DNA from: an uncultured Bacteroidales bacterium
Lineage (GTDB): Bacteria > Bacteroidota > Bacteroidia > Bacteroidales > WCHB1-69
Assembly (NCBI GenBank): GCA_946409645.1
Contig: CAMJXE010000006.1
Location: 1-64,000 of the forward strand
DNA: 64,000 nucleotides
Reading direction: 5' to 3'
Position numbers and translations under genes: made by a program. This document shows positions 17,540-26,421 of this stretch, in pieces. The notes under the pieces were generated by a model that saw only the letters and a list, made by a program, of their open reading frames with translations, did no database searches and was not told the origin of the DNA. How positions within the stretch are numbered: the first letter of the stretch is position 1; every line of letters starts with the position of its first letter.

Positions 17540-18565
17540 TTAGTATTTGGTCAAAGATTCGAATTTGTCGAGGTTCTTAAGCGCGATAGCCGTACCACGG
17601 GCCACAGCGCGAAGCGGATCTTCCACCACATGTACCGGCAATTGCGTAATCTTGTTGATACGCTTGTCGAGACCGCGCAAGAGTGAACCACCACCGGCCA
17701 AGTAGATACCAGTCTTGAAAATATCAGCGGACAACTCGGGAGGAGTTACGTTAAGTGCCTGCATCACAGCATCTTCGATAGCGTTAATGGAGTTGTTGAG
17801 CGCGGTAGCAACCTCCTGGTAGTTAATCATGATACTGCGCGGAATACCGTGTACCAAGTCACGACCATAAACTTCATAATCAGCAGGCGGATTATCAAGT
17901 TGCGTGATAGCAGCACCCACATTAATTTTGATCTGCTCGGCAGTCGGAATGCCGATATCAAGGTTGTGCTCACGACGCATGAACTCCTTAATGTCTGTAT
18001 TCAAACGGTCGCCGGCCACCTGTACGGACTTCTTGGACGCGATGGAGCCCAAGGCAATGACGGCCACCTCGCTGGTACCGCCGCCGATGTCGATGATCAT
18101 GTTGCCGTTGGCATCCAAAACGTCGATTCCGCTACCGATAGCGGCTGCCATCGGCTCGTAAATCAGACGCACCTCTTTGGCACCGGCCTGCTCGGCAGAC
18201 TCACGCACAGCGCGCTCCTCCACCTCGGTGATACCCGAAGGGATGCAAATCACCATCTTCATGGCAGGAGTGATCAAAGAGTGCTTGGTGTTGGTCATCT
18301 TGATAAACTCACGCAACATCAGCTCTGTCGGCTGGAAGTCGGCAATCACGCCGTTGCGCAACGGACGAACCGTATATATTTCGCCAGAGGTTTTGCCCTC
18401 CATCATCAACGCTTTCTTGCCCACCGCCACGACGGATTTCGTGCGGGAGTCGATGGCAATGATGGACGGCTCGTCCACCACCACCTTGTTGTCATGCAAA
18501 ATGACGGTGTTGGCTGTACCTAAATCTATGGCTATCTCTCTGGTAAACAATGAAAATAAACCCAT
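17540..18565 (-). CDS. mreB: rod shape-determining protein MreB
   Basis: This bacterial actin guides elongation of the cell wall. The ATP-binding motifs are clear: DLGTANT at 14-20, the IDIGGGTSEV phosphate-2 loop near 158, and the adenosine motif LAGGGSLLRGLD near 290. The length of 341 aa is normal. The usual downstream partners mreC, mreD, pbp2 and rodA are absent; the next gene is a FISUMP protein. An MreB or MreB-like paralogue outside the mre operon is therefore possible. A TATTTTTG promoter box lies upstream at 18591-18598. Confidence 0.95.
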   Translation of the reverse strand: MGLFSLFTREIAIDLGTANTVILHDNKVVVDEPSIIAIDSRTKSVVAVGKKALMMEGKTSGEIYTVRPLRNGVIADFQPTELMLREFIKMTNTKHSLITPAMKMVICIPSGITEVEERAVRESAEQAGAKEVRLIYEPMAAAIGSGIDVLDANGNMIIDIGGGTSEVAVIALGSIASKKSVQVAGDRLNTDIKEFMRREHNLDIGIPTAEQIKINVGAAITQLDNPPADYEVYGRDLVHGIPRSIMINYQEVATALNNSINAIEDAVMQALNVTPPELSADIFKTGIYLAGGGSLLRGLDKRINKITQLPVHVVEDPLRAVARGTAIALKNLDKFESLTKY

Positions 18566-18590
18566 TTTATCTCTTCTTTTTATAAACTTG

Positions 18591-18598
18591 CAAAAATA
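18591..18598 (-). promoter_or_regulatory. mreB promoter -7 box TATTTTTG
   Basis: A TAnnTTTG match on the minus strand, 25 nt upstream of the mreB ATG. Confidence 0.68.
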
Positions 18599-18650
18599 TA
18601 AAAATTCTTGGGATTGTACGTAAGTTTTAGCAAAAAGTTACAATTTAAAA

Positions 18651-18685
18651 GGGTTAAGGGTTAAGGGTTAAGGGTTAAGGGTTAA
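18651..18685. repeat. (GGGTTAA)5 tandem array
   Basis: Five exact copies of the heptamer GGGTTAA, followed by degenerate G/A-rich sequence to about 18735, lie between the divergent mreB and CapA-like genes. The unit resembles a telomere repeat only by coincidence. Confidence 0.95.
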
Positions 18686-18742
18686 AAGGGGTGATGGTTA
18701 AAAGGGGAGGAGGTGAAGAGGTGAAGGGAATTGGGATTTTAT

Positions 18743-18750
18743 TACTTTTG
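18743..18750 (+). promoter_or_regulatory. promoter -7 box TACTTTTG of the CapA-like gene
   Basis: A TAnnTTTG match 41 nt upstream of the ATG at 18792. Confidence 0.62.
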
Positions 18751-18791
18751 CCGAATCTTTTGATTATCTCAAAGTGTTAATATTTAGAATT

Positions 18792-19961
18792 ATGAGAATA
18801 CTGTTGTTCCTGTTGATTTACGGTTTGTTGATGCCTACTGACGGAGGGTGGTTACGACGGATCTTTCCTGACAAACGTCCAGTGGAGGTTCTGCAAGAGG
18901 AGCCTACTCCCGACACCCTCACCCTGATGTTCATCGGCGATGTGATGTCGCATAGTCCACAGGTGGATGCCGCACGACTGCCGGACGGCACTTACGACTA
19001 TGCGCCGTGCTACCGCTACCTTGCGCCCTACATAGCCTCGGCCGACCTCTGCATCGCCAACATGGAGGTGCCGTTGGCTGGCGCACCCTACACCGGCTAC
19101 CCGCAATTCTCCTGCCCCGATGCGATGATGTCGCAACTCTTTGACGCAGGAGTCGATATCTTCCTGACCGCCAACAACCACTCTTGCGACAAGGGGGCCA
19201 AGGGGATCCGCCGCACCATCCAGGTGATGGACAGCTTGGGCATCCCGCACGTGGGCACCTACCTCGACAGTGCGGACTTCCAACAGCGCAATCCGCTCAT
19301 TGTGGAAAAGGACGGCTTCCGCATCGCTGTGCTGAACTACACGTATGGCACGAATGGTATTCCAACACCTAATCCGTTTATCGTCAATATGTTGGACTCT
19401 ATCGAAATCGCCCGCGACATTGCCCGTGCCCGCCAATTGAAGGCCGACTACATCGTGGTGATGCCGCACTGGGGCATCGAATACGAGCGGAAACAGAACA
19501 AAAAGCAAGAGATTTACGCCAATTACATGTACGAATGCGGCGCGGATATGGTTATCGGCGGGCACCCCCACGTGGTGCAGCCCATTACGTTGGAAAACAA
19601 GAATGAATACGGTGTAGCTCAGCGCATTACGGCCTATTCGTTGGGCAACTTCGTCTCCAACCAGCGTAAACGCTACACCGACGGCGGCATCATCGTCAAA
19701 TGCACAATTGTGCGCGACACCACCGGTGTTATTCAAATCACGGATTACGAATATCTGCCCTACTGGGTCTATAAGGGCGTTTGCCAAGGGAAATACCAAT
19801 ACCACATCCTGCCGGCCAAACACGCAGTGGAGAACTGCGCCCACTACAACATCCACGGCGCAGACTCCGCAGCACTCCATCTATTCTACAACGACACGAA
19901 ATCCCTGATAGACAACGTGCCAGAATCGGAATTCAATTTTGGTCTATACCGTAATAAATGA
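18792..19961 (+). CDS. CapA-family metallophosphatase-like protein
   Basis: The protein belongs to the PGA_cap/CapA family (calcineurin-like fold), named after poly-gamma-glutamate capsule synthesis; many members act on cell-surface polymers of other kinds. Visible motifs are LMFIGDVMSHSP near 45, ANMEVPLAG near 90, LTANNHSCDKG near 130, MPHWGIEYE near 225 and GGHPHVVQP near 255. The His/Asp/Asn residues in these motifs fit a two-metal site. A hydrophobic N-terminus (MRILLFLLIYGLLM) suggests export or membrane anchoring. The start is the ATG at 18792 (389 aa); the frame is open from an upstream GTG. No capsule genes are adjacent. Confidence 0.88.
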   Translation: MRILLFLLIYGLLMPTDGGWLRRIFPDKRPVEVLQEEPTPDTLTLMFIGDVMSHSPQVDAARLPDGTYDYAPCYRYLAPYIASADLCIANMEVPLAGAPYTGYPQFSCPDAMMSQLFDAGVDIFLTANNHSCDKGAKGIRRTIQVMDSLGIPHVGTYLDSADFQQRNPLIVEKDGFRIAVLNYTYGTNGIPTPNPFIVNMLDSIEIARDIARARQLKADYIVVMPHWGIEYERKQNKKQEIYANYMYECGADMVIGGHPHVVQPITLENKNEYGVAQRITAYSLGNFVSNQRKRYTDGGIIVKCTIVRDTTGVIQITDYEYLPYWVYKGVCQGKYQYHILPAKHAVENCAHYNIHGADSAALHLFYNDTKSLIDNVPESEFNFGLYRNK

Positions 19962-19962
19962 T

Positions 19963-19989
19963 ATACGGACGTAAGCAATACGTCCCTAC
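19963..19989. repeat. variant copy of the GTAGAGAC palindrome
   Basis: ATACGGACGTA-AGCAA-TACGTCCCTAC pairs GGACGTA with TACGTCC. The outer bases (GTAGGGACG on the minus strand) match the palindrome family with one change. It begins 1 nt after the stop codon of the CapA-like gene. Confidence 0.7.
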
Positions 19990-20003
19990 TTCTATAACCT
20001 TTA

Positions 20004-21605
20004 TCAAAATCCCGTCCAGAACGTCTCCCACAGCTTGTGTTCCATCTCCTGCCAGGTTTGGCGGGTGGCGCCGGCGAAATCCGCACTGTATTGGTTCAAT
20101 AACGTTTGGGCCTCCTCTTTCTTGCCAGCATTCAGCAAGTTAACGGCTTTCTGCTCCAAGGCGGGCAGCTCTTCGAAGGCTTTGTCTTCGTAGCGCATGA
20201 TGTTGTCCATCATCATCTTTTTGCTACGGCCCCAGCGCACTTGCGCTAACTTGTTGGCCTTGCGGTAGTGCCACAGCACCGCGTTGTCGTTGTAGCGGTA
20301 GTGACCACAAATCTCGAAGCCTGCAGGCATCTTGGTGGCACCGGCATAAATCGGGATGCGCGGGCTTTGTCCCGGATTCTCCACAGAGAACCAACAAAGG
20401 CCTCCCACCTCATCGGGCAGCCAGTCGCGACACTGCATGATGAACGAATAGGAACACCACGACATGGCCACGCCACGGTAGAAGGTCACGGTGCCGGGGT
20501 TCAGGAAGTTGTACATCGCACGCTCGTTGCCATCCATCCAAGGGTTGGCGTTCGGACAGATGACCGTGTCTTTGTAGGGATTGCCTTCTTTGTCTTTACG
20601 GTTCACCACCATCTTGAGGTTGCCGATTTGGTCGAGCACAGTGCCTTCGTAAGTAGCTCTGAACAACGCCATTACATCGCGAACATCGACTTTTTTCTCG
20701 GGTTTCACGGAGAAAGGCAGCGCTTCAGCATTGAGATCGAGGTTTAGCGACGGGGCGAGCTCGTTGAAGATGTACCATTCGCGCTCTTTGTGGTTTTTGC
20801 CTTCGGCGTAGGAGGCGTTGAAAGCTTTCCACCAGAGAAAGTCGCCCTTACCGTCCCAAAGTCCGTATTTCTTGGCCACCTGTTCGATATTGTCGGAGCA
20901 GAGGAAGTTGTCCTTGTCTTTGCGGTTGAGTTTGCCGATGCGGGGCACATTGCAGCTCACGGCCACCTCATCGTCGGGCACGCGCTGCGCCACCCACATG
21001 CCGCCGATCACGTCGGGACCTTCGCCGAGAATCTCCATCTGCCAGACCTCGTTTTTGTCGGCAATGGTGATGCACTCGCCGCCATCGGCATAGCCGTACT
21101 GCTTCACCAAATCGCCGATAAGCAGGATAGCCTCGCGGGCGGTCTTACAACGTTGCAAAGCAATGCGTTGCAGCTCCTCAATCATGAACATGGCGTTCTT
21201 ATTGACCAGCGTGTCGGGACCGGAGAAGGTGCTCTCGCCCATGGCCAACTGATGCTCGTTCATGCAAGGATATGCGGTATTCATGTAAGCGTAGGTGTGT
21301 TCCACTTCGGGAATTTCGCCTGCCAGCACCAGGTTTTCCATGCTTTTGGCCGTCTCGGTATGCATCGTGCCTTTATAGACCTTGTGCATCGTGCCGGGTT
21401 TGTGGTCGGCGGCAGGCTCGATGGTCACCCACGTGCGGTATTTGCTGTCACAGGTGTGCGAAGTGATGACGGAACCATCGGCGGAGGCTTTTTTGCCCAC
21501 CATGATGGAGGTGCAGTTTGCGCCCACCAGTTCTTCGTTCTGAGCGCTCGTCATTTGCACAAAGCCCCACAAAATGAGGGCGGAAAAAAGAAATAGTTTC
21601 TTCAT
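20004..21605 (-). CDS. C69-family dipeptidase, secreted
   Basis: An Ntn-hydrolase of peptidase family C69 (dipeptidase A type). The N-terminal segment MKKLFLFSALILW... ending TSAQ is a signal peptide. The nucleophile is C31 in VGANCTSIMVGKKAS, with the family's ADGSVITSHTCD following, and conserved stretches such as MGESTFSGP and YADGGECITIADKNE. The length of 533 aa fits. It likely releases dipeptides for amino-acid use by an assacharolytic or peptide-feeding cell. It lies upstream of nothing on its own strand except a non-coding gap, and 38 nt downstream of the unknown secreted protein at 21644. Confidence 0.9.
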   Translation of the reverse strand: MKKLFLFSALILWGFVQMTSAQNEELVGANCTSIMVGKKASADGSVITSHTCDSKYRTWVTIEPAADHKPGTMHKVYKGTMHTETAKSMENLVLAGEIPEVEHTYAYMNTAYPCMNEHQLAMGESTFSGPDTLVNKNAMFMIEELQRIALQRCKTAREAILLIGDLVKQYGYADGGECITIADKNEVWQMEILGEGPDVIGGMWVAQRVPDDEVAVSCNVPRIGKLNRKDKDNFLCSDNIEQVAKKYGLWDGKGDFLWWKAFNASYAEGKNHKEREWYIFNELAPSLNLDLNAEALPFSVKPEKKVDVRDVMALFRATYEGTVLDQIGNLKMVVNRKDKEGNPYKDTVICPNANPWMDGNERAMYNFLNPGTVTFYRGVAMSWCSYSFIMQCRDWLPDEVGGLCWFSVENPGQSPRIPIYAGATKMPAGFEICGHYRYNDNAVLWHYRKANKLAQVRWGRSKKMMMDNIMRYEDKAFEELPALEQKAVNLLNAGKKEEAQTLLNQYSADFAGATRQTWQEMEHKLWETFWTGF

Positions 21606-21643
21606 AAGGTTTGATTATTTGTTATAGAATGTTGGCTTTATGG

Positions 21644-22132
21644 CTACTGCATCCCTTTCTCGATATACTCCTTCAGTGTCCCTTTTTTTCTCATTTTGAG
21701 GTACTGCTCCGCCCCTTTGTCTTTGGGGAGCTGCTTCCGGTACTGCTCGTAGTAATCGAGGGCGGTATCCATGCCGGCGCAACAGCCCTTCAGCTGGTCG
21801 TCGTCGTTGTTCTGGACGGCATACTGAGCCCAACCGCCCAAAAACAGCAGAAGCAGGTTGACGTCCTCGAATTTCACCACGTTGGTGTTGAGCACCATGT
21901 GCACGTCAGGCGTTCCCGAGATCCACCACAGCGTGAAAGCGGATACATCCTTGCGTTTCGGGTCGGACGGGGAATGGGTTTTCAGCCAATCAATGCAGTT
22001 CATCGCATCCTGCGTATATTTGGCATATTCGGTTTTTTCAATATCGCCGGGAACGGTCGGCACGACAAATTTCTGCGCACTCACGCCTTGCATGAGAAGC
22101 AGACAAAGGGTAATTACTGCGAATTTTTTCAT
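21644..22132 (-). CDS. unknown small secreted protein
   Basis: I do not recognise a named family. The 162-aa protein has a signal peptide (MKKFAVITLCLLLMQGVSAQ) and a mature part of about 140 residues, probably all-alpha, with a Trp-rich centre (FTLWWISGTPDVHMVLN) and a Lys-rich end. It is upstream of the C69 dipeptidase on the same strand with a 38-nt gap, so the two may be co-expressed. A TATTTTTG box lies 27 nt before its ATG. Confidence 0.75.
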   Translation of the reverse strand: MKKFAVITLCLLLMQGVSAQKFVVPTVPGDIEKTEYAKYTQDAMNCIDWLKTHSPSDPKRKDVSAFTLWWISGTPDVHMVLNTNVVKFEDVNLLLLFLGGWAQYAVQNNDDDQLKGCCAGMDTALDYYEQYRKQLPKDKGAEQYLKMRKKGTLKEYIEKGMQ

Positions 22133-22158
22133 TTCTTTTATGTTTGATTATGAAAATG

Positions 22159-22166
22159 CAAAAATA
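22159..22166 (-). promoter_or_regulatory. promoter -7 box TATTTTTG
   Basis: A minus-strand TAnnTTTG match upstream of the small secreted protein and C69 dipeptidase genes. Confidence 0.62.
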
Positions 22167-22271
22167 GAATATTCTTTGATATTCAGGATGCTGAATTTCG
22201 AAAAGGTTGCAGTTTTCGGTTAGCTTCGGCCGTTGGTTACTTCGTGTTAACATGTAACCAACACGAAATAA

Positions 22272-22326
22272 CCAAGGGTTTGGCAAGGAGATGGCAAGGA
22301 GATGGCAAGGGTTTGGCAAGGGGATG
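22272..22326. repeat. 11-bp tandem array (GGCAAGGAGAT / GGCAAGGGTTT)
   Basis: About four and a half units of an 11-mer starting GGCAAGG. Short open frames across it on the minus strand encode only the repeat (Ser-Pro-Cys-Gln-Thr-Leu type) and are not credible genes. Confidence 0.88.
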
Positions 22327-22338
22327 CACTGTCATTTC

Positions 22339-22411
22339 TTCGATAGTTCTTCGATAGTTCTTCGATAGCTGTTCGATGAAATATCGAAGAACTATCGGAC
22401 AAGTATCGAAC
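22339..22411. repeat. CGATAGTTCTT tandem repeats with a 16-bp perfect stem
   Basis: The 11-mer CGATAGTTCTT is repeated and then mirrored. Arms 22352-22367 (CGATAGTTCTTCGATA) and 22382-22397 pair perfectly over 16 bp around a 14-nt loop. A degenerate further copy follows. It lies in the 473-bp gap between the small secreted protein gene and porQ and carries no T-run. Confidence 0.88.
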
Positions 22412-22583
22412 AACGAAGGACGCAGACTCTTGGTTGACCCTTGCCATATCCTTGGGAAGAACGACGCAGACATATAACAAATCGTATCATAAACAGAAAC
22501 GGCACATTCATGGTGTTGTACAGCGAAAACTCCTAAAATTTCTTAAAATTGTAAAACACTCATAAGGTAAATAGAAGAAATTA

Positions 22584-22591
22584 TATCTTTG
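22584..22591 (+). promoter_or_regulatory. porQ promoter -7 box TATCTTTG
   Basis: A TAnnTTTG match 14 nt upstream of the porQ ATG. Confidence 0.7.
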
Positions 22592-22605
22592 CCGTTTGAA
22601 TTTTT

Positions 22606-23700
22606 ATGAATCGGCGAGGTTTATTATGGGTGTTATTGCTGCTGACCGGATTGTTGCCGGCCAACGCGCAGATAGGCGGGAAGTTTATCTATAACTTCCT
22701 CAATATCAGCTATTCATCAAGATTGATGGGTCTGGGGGGAAACCTCATCTCCGTACACGACAACGACCCCACCCTACTCTTTACAAACCCCTCCTACATC
22801 AGCGAACGACAACATAATGCCTTGGCACTCAACTATACCAACTATTTCGCCTCCACAAATGCCATATCCGCATCATATTCGTACACTTTTCCTAAGGCAG
22901 GCAGCTTTGCCTTTGGAGTCTATGGTCTGGCATACGGGGCGTTCCGTGGAGCGGATGACGCTGGCATCGAAACCGGCAAATTCAATGCCGGTGACTATGC
23001 CCTGATCATTGGCTGGGGACGACAACTCTCCCCCAACTTCTCCATCGGCGCCAACCTCAAGACTATCTTCAGCCACTATGAAGCCTATTTCTCCTCCGGC
23101 ATTGCCGTAGATATCGCCGGCAGCTACTATAACGAAAAACACAACCTGTCACTCACATTGCTGGCGAAAAACATCGGTTCACAAATAAAACCTTATACGT
23201 ATGGCGATTACGAAATTCTGCCTTTTGACCTGCAGCTTGCCCTTTCACAACGGCTCAAACACGTTCCCATCCGCTACCACATCTCTCTTCACTCCCTCTA
23301 TCGCTGGGATATGAGCTACTACGGCATCGACAACCCCTTCATTGAGACCGACGCCATCACTGGAGAACCGCAATATCCGTCTAAAGTGGCGCAATTCGCC
23401 GACAATTTCTTCCGCCATTTCGTCTTCGGCCTTGAAATCGAACCCTCGAAATACTTCTCCATCCAATTTGCCTACAACCATAACGTCCACCAAGAAATGC
23501 GAGTGATCTCCCGCAAGTCTATGGCAGGTTTCTCCTACGGTTTACAATTGAATATCAAAGGAATACATGTCGGTTTTTCTCGTCAGCATTATGCTATCGG
23601 AGCTACACCGAACTGCTTCGACCTCGCCTTTGACTTTGATGAATTGGCAAAAAATAGCAAAGAACGAAAAGCTAAAAAATTAGAAAGAATCAACCCTTAA
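22606..23700 (+). CDS. porQ: type IX secretion system protein PorQ
   Basis: PorQ is a PorV-like outer-membrane barrel needed for T9SS. In Porphyromonas it works with PorU, PorV and PorZ at the attachment complex. The 364-aa protein has a signal peptide (1-21, ending NAQ), then GGKFIYNFLNISYSSRLMGLGG, the PorQ/PorV entry motif, and alternating beta strands throughout. The charged tail (SKERKAKKLERINP) is an unusual end for a barrel. It is followed 20 nt later by the aminotransferase gene. It supports the T9SS assignments of the proteins at 3964 and 38911. Confidence 0.88.
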   Translation: MNRRGLLWVLLLLTGLLPANAQIGGKFIYNFLNISYSSRLMGLGGNLISVHDNDPTLLFTNPSYISERQHNALALNYTNYFASTNAISASYSYTFPKAGSFAFGVYGLAYGAFRGADDAGIETGKFNAGDYALIIGWGRQLSPNFSIGANLKTIFSHYEAYFSSGIAVDIAGSYYNEKHNLSLTLLAKNIGSQIKPYTYGDYEILPFDLQLALSQRLKHVPIRYHISLHSLYRWDMSYYGIDNPFIETDAITGEPQYPSKVAQFADNFFRHFVFGLEIEPSKYFSIQFAYNHNVHQEMRVISRKSMAGFSYGLQLNIKGIHVGFSRQHYAIGATPNCFDLAFDFDELAKNSKERKAKKLERINP

Positions 23701-23720
23701 TAAGCATCATCCCATCCAAA

Positions 23721-24935
23721 ATGAATATATCTTTTTCCCCTCCTCATATTGACGATGTCATTATCGATGAAGTGGTCGCTGCGTTGCGCTCCGGCTGGAT
23801 AACAACTGGTCCACGCACTAAGGCTTTTGAACAGAAATTGGCAGAATACTGTGGTATTCAACATGTTGTGTGCGTAAATTCAGCCTCCGCAGGCCTTGAG
23901 CTCGTGCTCCGTTGGTTTGGTATCGGTCCCGGTGATGAAGTGATTGTCCCCGCATATACATACACTGCCTCAGCCGAAGTGGTGATTCACTGCGGTGCAA
24001 AGGTTGTGATGGTGGATGTAAACGACGACATGCTCATCGATGTTGAAAAGGTGCGCCATGCCATCACCCCACACACCAAAGCGATTATACCCGTGGATAT
24101 TGTCGGACTCCCTTGCGACTATCAGGAACTATTTGATTTAGTAAATGATACAGAAATCCGCAAACTGTTCGCCCCTAATAATGACAAGCAGAAAAAAATG
24201 GGTCGCATTCTCCTTCTTGCCGATGCAGCACACTCCTTAGGCGCGTATTATAGGGGCAAACACACCGGCGCGGTGGCTGACATCTCCGTTTTTTCGTTCC
24301 ACGCAGTGAAAAATTTAACAACCGCTGAAGGCGGCGCAATCTGTATTAATCTTCCTGAATCCTTTGATTCTGAAAATATTAAGAATTCGATGAATACGTT
24401 TTCATTGCATGGTCAATCGAAAGATGCCTTCACGAAAACAAAAGCTGGCGCCTGGCGTTACGACGTATGTTCTATCGGTTACAAATGCAACATGACTGAT
24501 GTGGCCGCAGCGATGGGGTTGGCGGAATTGAAACGCTACGACAAACTCATCTTGCCACGTCGAAAAGCTATATTCGATGCTTATAATCAAGCTTTTAAGA
24601 ATAATCCTCTATTTATCGTGCCCACTTATGAAACGGCTGACAAAATCTCCTCCTACCATGTCTTTACGCTGCGGGTGAACAACATCACGGAAGAGCAGCG
24701 CGACGCCATCATTTTGGATATGGCGGAACAAGGGGTTGCAGCCAACGTGCATTTCATCCCATTGCCGATGTTAACAGCCTATAAATCTTTAGGTTATCGT
24801 ATCGAAGACTACCCTAATGCCTACCACCAATATGCCTGCGAAATCAGCCTTCCCGTCTATTTTGACCTCTCCGACGAACAGGTGAACGAGGTGATTCGCG
24901 CACTCAAAGCGGCAGTGGCAAAGGTCTGCCTATAA
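23721..24935 (+). CDS. DegT/DnrJ/EryC1/StrS-family aminotransferase
   Basis: A PLP-dependent sugar aminotransferase, of the type that makes amino sugars for surface polysaccharides. The PLP Lys is K197 in SFHAVKNLTTAEGG. The cofactor Asp is D168 (LADAAHSLG), and the GWITTGPRTKAFE start is typical. The length of 404 aa fits. Its plausible role is amino-sugar supply for LPS or the A-LPS that anchors T9SS cargo, but no other sugar genes are adjacent, so the substrate is open. Its stop overlaps tail-to-tail with plsC by 6 bp. Confidence 0.9.
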   Translation: MNISFSPPHIDDVIIDEVVAALRSGWITTGPRTKAFEQKLAEYCGIQHVVCVNSASAGLELVLRWFGIGPGDEVIVPAYTYTASAEVVIHCGAKVVMVDVNDDMLIDVEKVRHAITPHTKAIIPVDIVGLPCDYQELFDLVNDTEIRKLFAPNNDKQKKMGRILLLADAAHSLGAYYRGKHTGAVADISVFSFHAVKNLTTAEGGAICINLPESFDSENIKNSMNTFSLHGQSKDAFTKTKAGAWRYDVCSIGYKCNMTDVAAAMGLAELKRYDKLILPRRKAIFDAYNQAFKNNPLFIVPTYETADKISSYHVFTLRVNNITEEQRDAIILDMAEQGVAANVHFIPLPMLTAYKSLGYRIEDYPNAYHQYACEISLPVYFDLSDEQVNEVIRALKAAVAKVCL

Positions 24936-25514
24936 ATTGAACCACTCGGGGTGGGCGTGAGGCTTGTCCTCCAAGTTGAACTGCCCTTTTTTGTAACCCT
25001 GAAGACCATAGTATTGGGCCTCAATCTCTTTGAAGTCCTTTTCGTAATCGCCCGTCGGATGGAAAATGGACATGATGCCGCACGTGCGCGTGTTGTAATC
25101 GATGTAGCCCAAACTGATCGGCACACCTGCCTCCATCGCGATCTGATAGAAACCGCGTTTCCATTTGTCGGTGCGCTTGCGAGTGCCCTCCGGACAGATA
25201 ATCAAGGTGATACGCTCGCGCTCCTTGATGGTGTTCGCCGCAAAACTCACGAAATTGCGAACATGTTTTCTGTCCACAGGAATTCCGCCTAACTTCTTGA
25301 GCAGCCAACCCAATGGAAAGAAAAAGAACTCCTTCTTGATAATCGTCTTGGCGTGCAAATCATAATACTTCATAGCTGACAACCCTATCACAAAATCCAT
25401 CATGGAGGTGTGCGGTGCCATCATCAAGACGCTCTTGGGTATAGTGCCGTTTGGATTTGGATAGTCAATGGGCTTTACCCGATATACATATTTGAAAAGA
25501 AAATTGCTAAGCAT
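24930..25514 (-). CDS. plsC: 1-acyl-sn-glycerol-3-phosphate acyltransferase-like protein
   Basis: The acyltransferase HX4D motif is H35-TSMM-D40 and the substrate motif CPEGTRKR is near 113. A PlsC-type enzyme acylates lysophosphatidate. At 194 aa it is short, in the size range of the small Bacteroidota acyltransferases whose acceptor is not always lysophosphatidate. It is the last gene of the operon sufE - lipoprotein - SDR - ldcA - plsC; its start overlaps the end of ldcA by 8 bp. Confidence 0.85.
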   Translation of the reverse strand: MLSNFLFKYVYRVKPIDYPNPNGTIPKSVLMMAPHTSMMDFVIGLSAMKYYDLHAKTIIKKEFFFFPLGWLLKKLGGIPVDRKHVRNFVSFAANTIKERERITLIICPEGTRKRTDKWKRGFYQIAMEAGVPISLGYIDYNTRTCGIMSIFHPTGDYEKDFKEIEAQYYGLQGYKKGQFNLEDKPHAHPEWFNL

Positions 25515-26421
25515 GATCCAAATTGTTGATTATAAACTTATTATTTTCAAAGAAACCTTCTGTTTGACAACCCATGCGGAAGGCCTGGTTATCTGGCAAA
25601 TGACCTGCCGGTACGTTGAAAATCAACGGAAATCCGAACTCTCGGCAATGGTCTGCCACAATCTCTTCCGCCGTCTTCCCAAACGGAATGGTATTGTCGT
25701 GCATGTCGCTTAAATGTCCGACTAATAGCGCTTTAATCCGCGAAAGCTTGCCACTACGTTTCAGATTCAGCATCATCCGGTCTATGTGATACAAATATTC
25801 GTCCAAGTCCTCGATAAAGAGCACCTTATCTGTCGTTTCTATATCCGACGGGGACCCGATAAGCGAGTAAAGCATGGAAAGGTTGCCGCCCACTATCGTA
25901 CCCGAAAAAGGTTTGCACTGTGACAATAGGTGTGAATGAATTTCGTAAGTAAGCGTTTTTCCTGTTAATGCATCCAAAAACGACTGAACCACAGATGTTT
26001 GCATCGACTCGTGCGTTACATTTATCGGCATAGTGGCATGTATGGTGGCTGTTTGTAGATGACGATGAACGTGATTGTGGAACACCGTGATGTCACTATA
26101 ACCACAAATCCATTTCGGATGTTCGCGAAAACGGGTGAAATCCAGCCTATCAATAATACGAGCCGAGCCATAACCACCTCTTACACACCAAATTGCATTA
26201 ATAGAATCGTTATCTAACAAATTCTGGATATAGGCGGCGCGTATAGCATCTTCGCCAGCAAACTGATGGTCTTCGGCAAAGAGTCTCTCGTCATAAAAAA
26301 CGTTAAAACCGACACTTTTCAACCAAGTCACTGCGGGAATAATTTCGGTTTCAGAGATTTTACGGGCAGGAGCGGCCAATGCCACCGTATCACCAGGCAA
26401 CAGATATGGAGGTATAATCAT
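25507..26421 (-). CDS. ldcA: LD-carboxypeptidase (peptidase S66)
   Basis: This enzyme removes the terminal D-Ala from cytoplasmic murein tetrapeptides during wall recycling. The N-terminal PPYLLPGDTVALAAPA and the nucleophile elbow GYSD (S109) are clear. The downstream IEDLDEYLYHIDRM region and the AGH near the C-terminus supply the Glu and His of the triad. The length of 304 aa is normal. It overlaps the SDR gene by 4 bp (ATGA) upstream and plsC by 8 bp downstream, showing tight translational coupling. Confidence 0.92.
   Translation of the reverse strand: MIIPPYLLPGDTVALAAPARKISETEIIPAVTWLKSVGFNVFYDERLFAEDHQFAGEDAIRAAYIQNLLDNDSINAIWCVRGGYGSARIIDRLDFTRFREHPKWICGYSDITVFHNHVHRHLQTATIHATMPINVTHESMQTSVVQSFLDALTGKTLTYEIHSHLLSQCKPFSGTIVGGNLSMLYSLIGSPSDIETTDKVLFIEDLDEYLYHIDRMMLNLKRSGKLSRIKALLVGHLSDMHDNTIPFGKTAEEIVADHCREFGFPLIFNVPAGHLPDNQAFRMGCQTEGFFENNKFIINNLDHA

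Noticed and set aside
18651-18685. Telomere-like or chromosome-end sequence
   Set aside because: Five GGGTTAA copies inside a normal intergenic region; other short arrays of different units occur nearby, so it is a plain microsatellite.
22237-22480. Two overlapping minus-strand reading frames of about 77 codons
   Set aside because: They translate only the tandem repeats, overlap each other in different frames and resemble no family.
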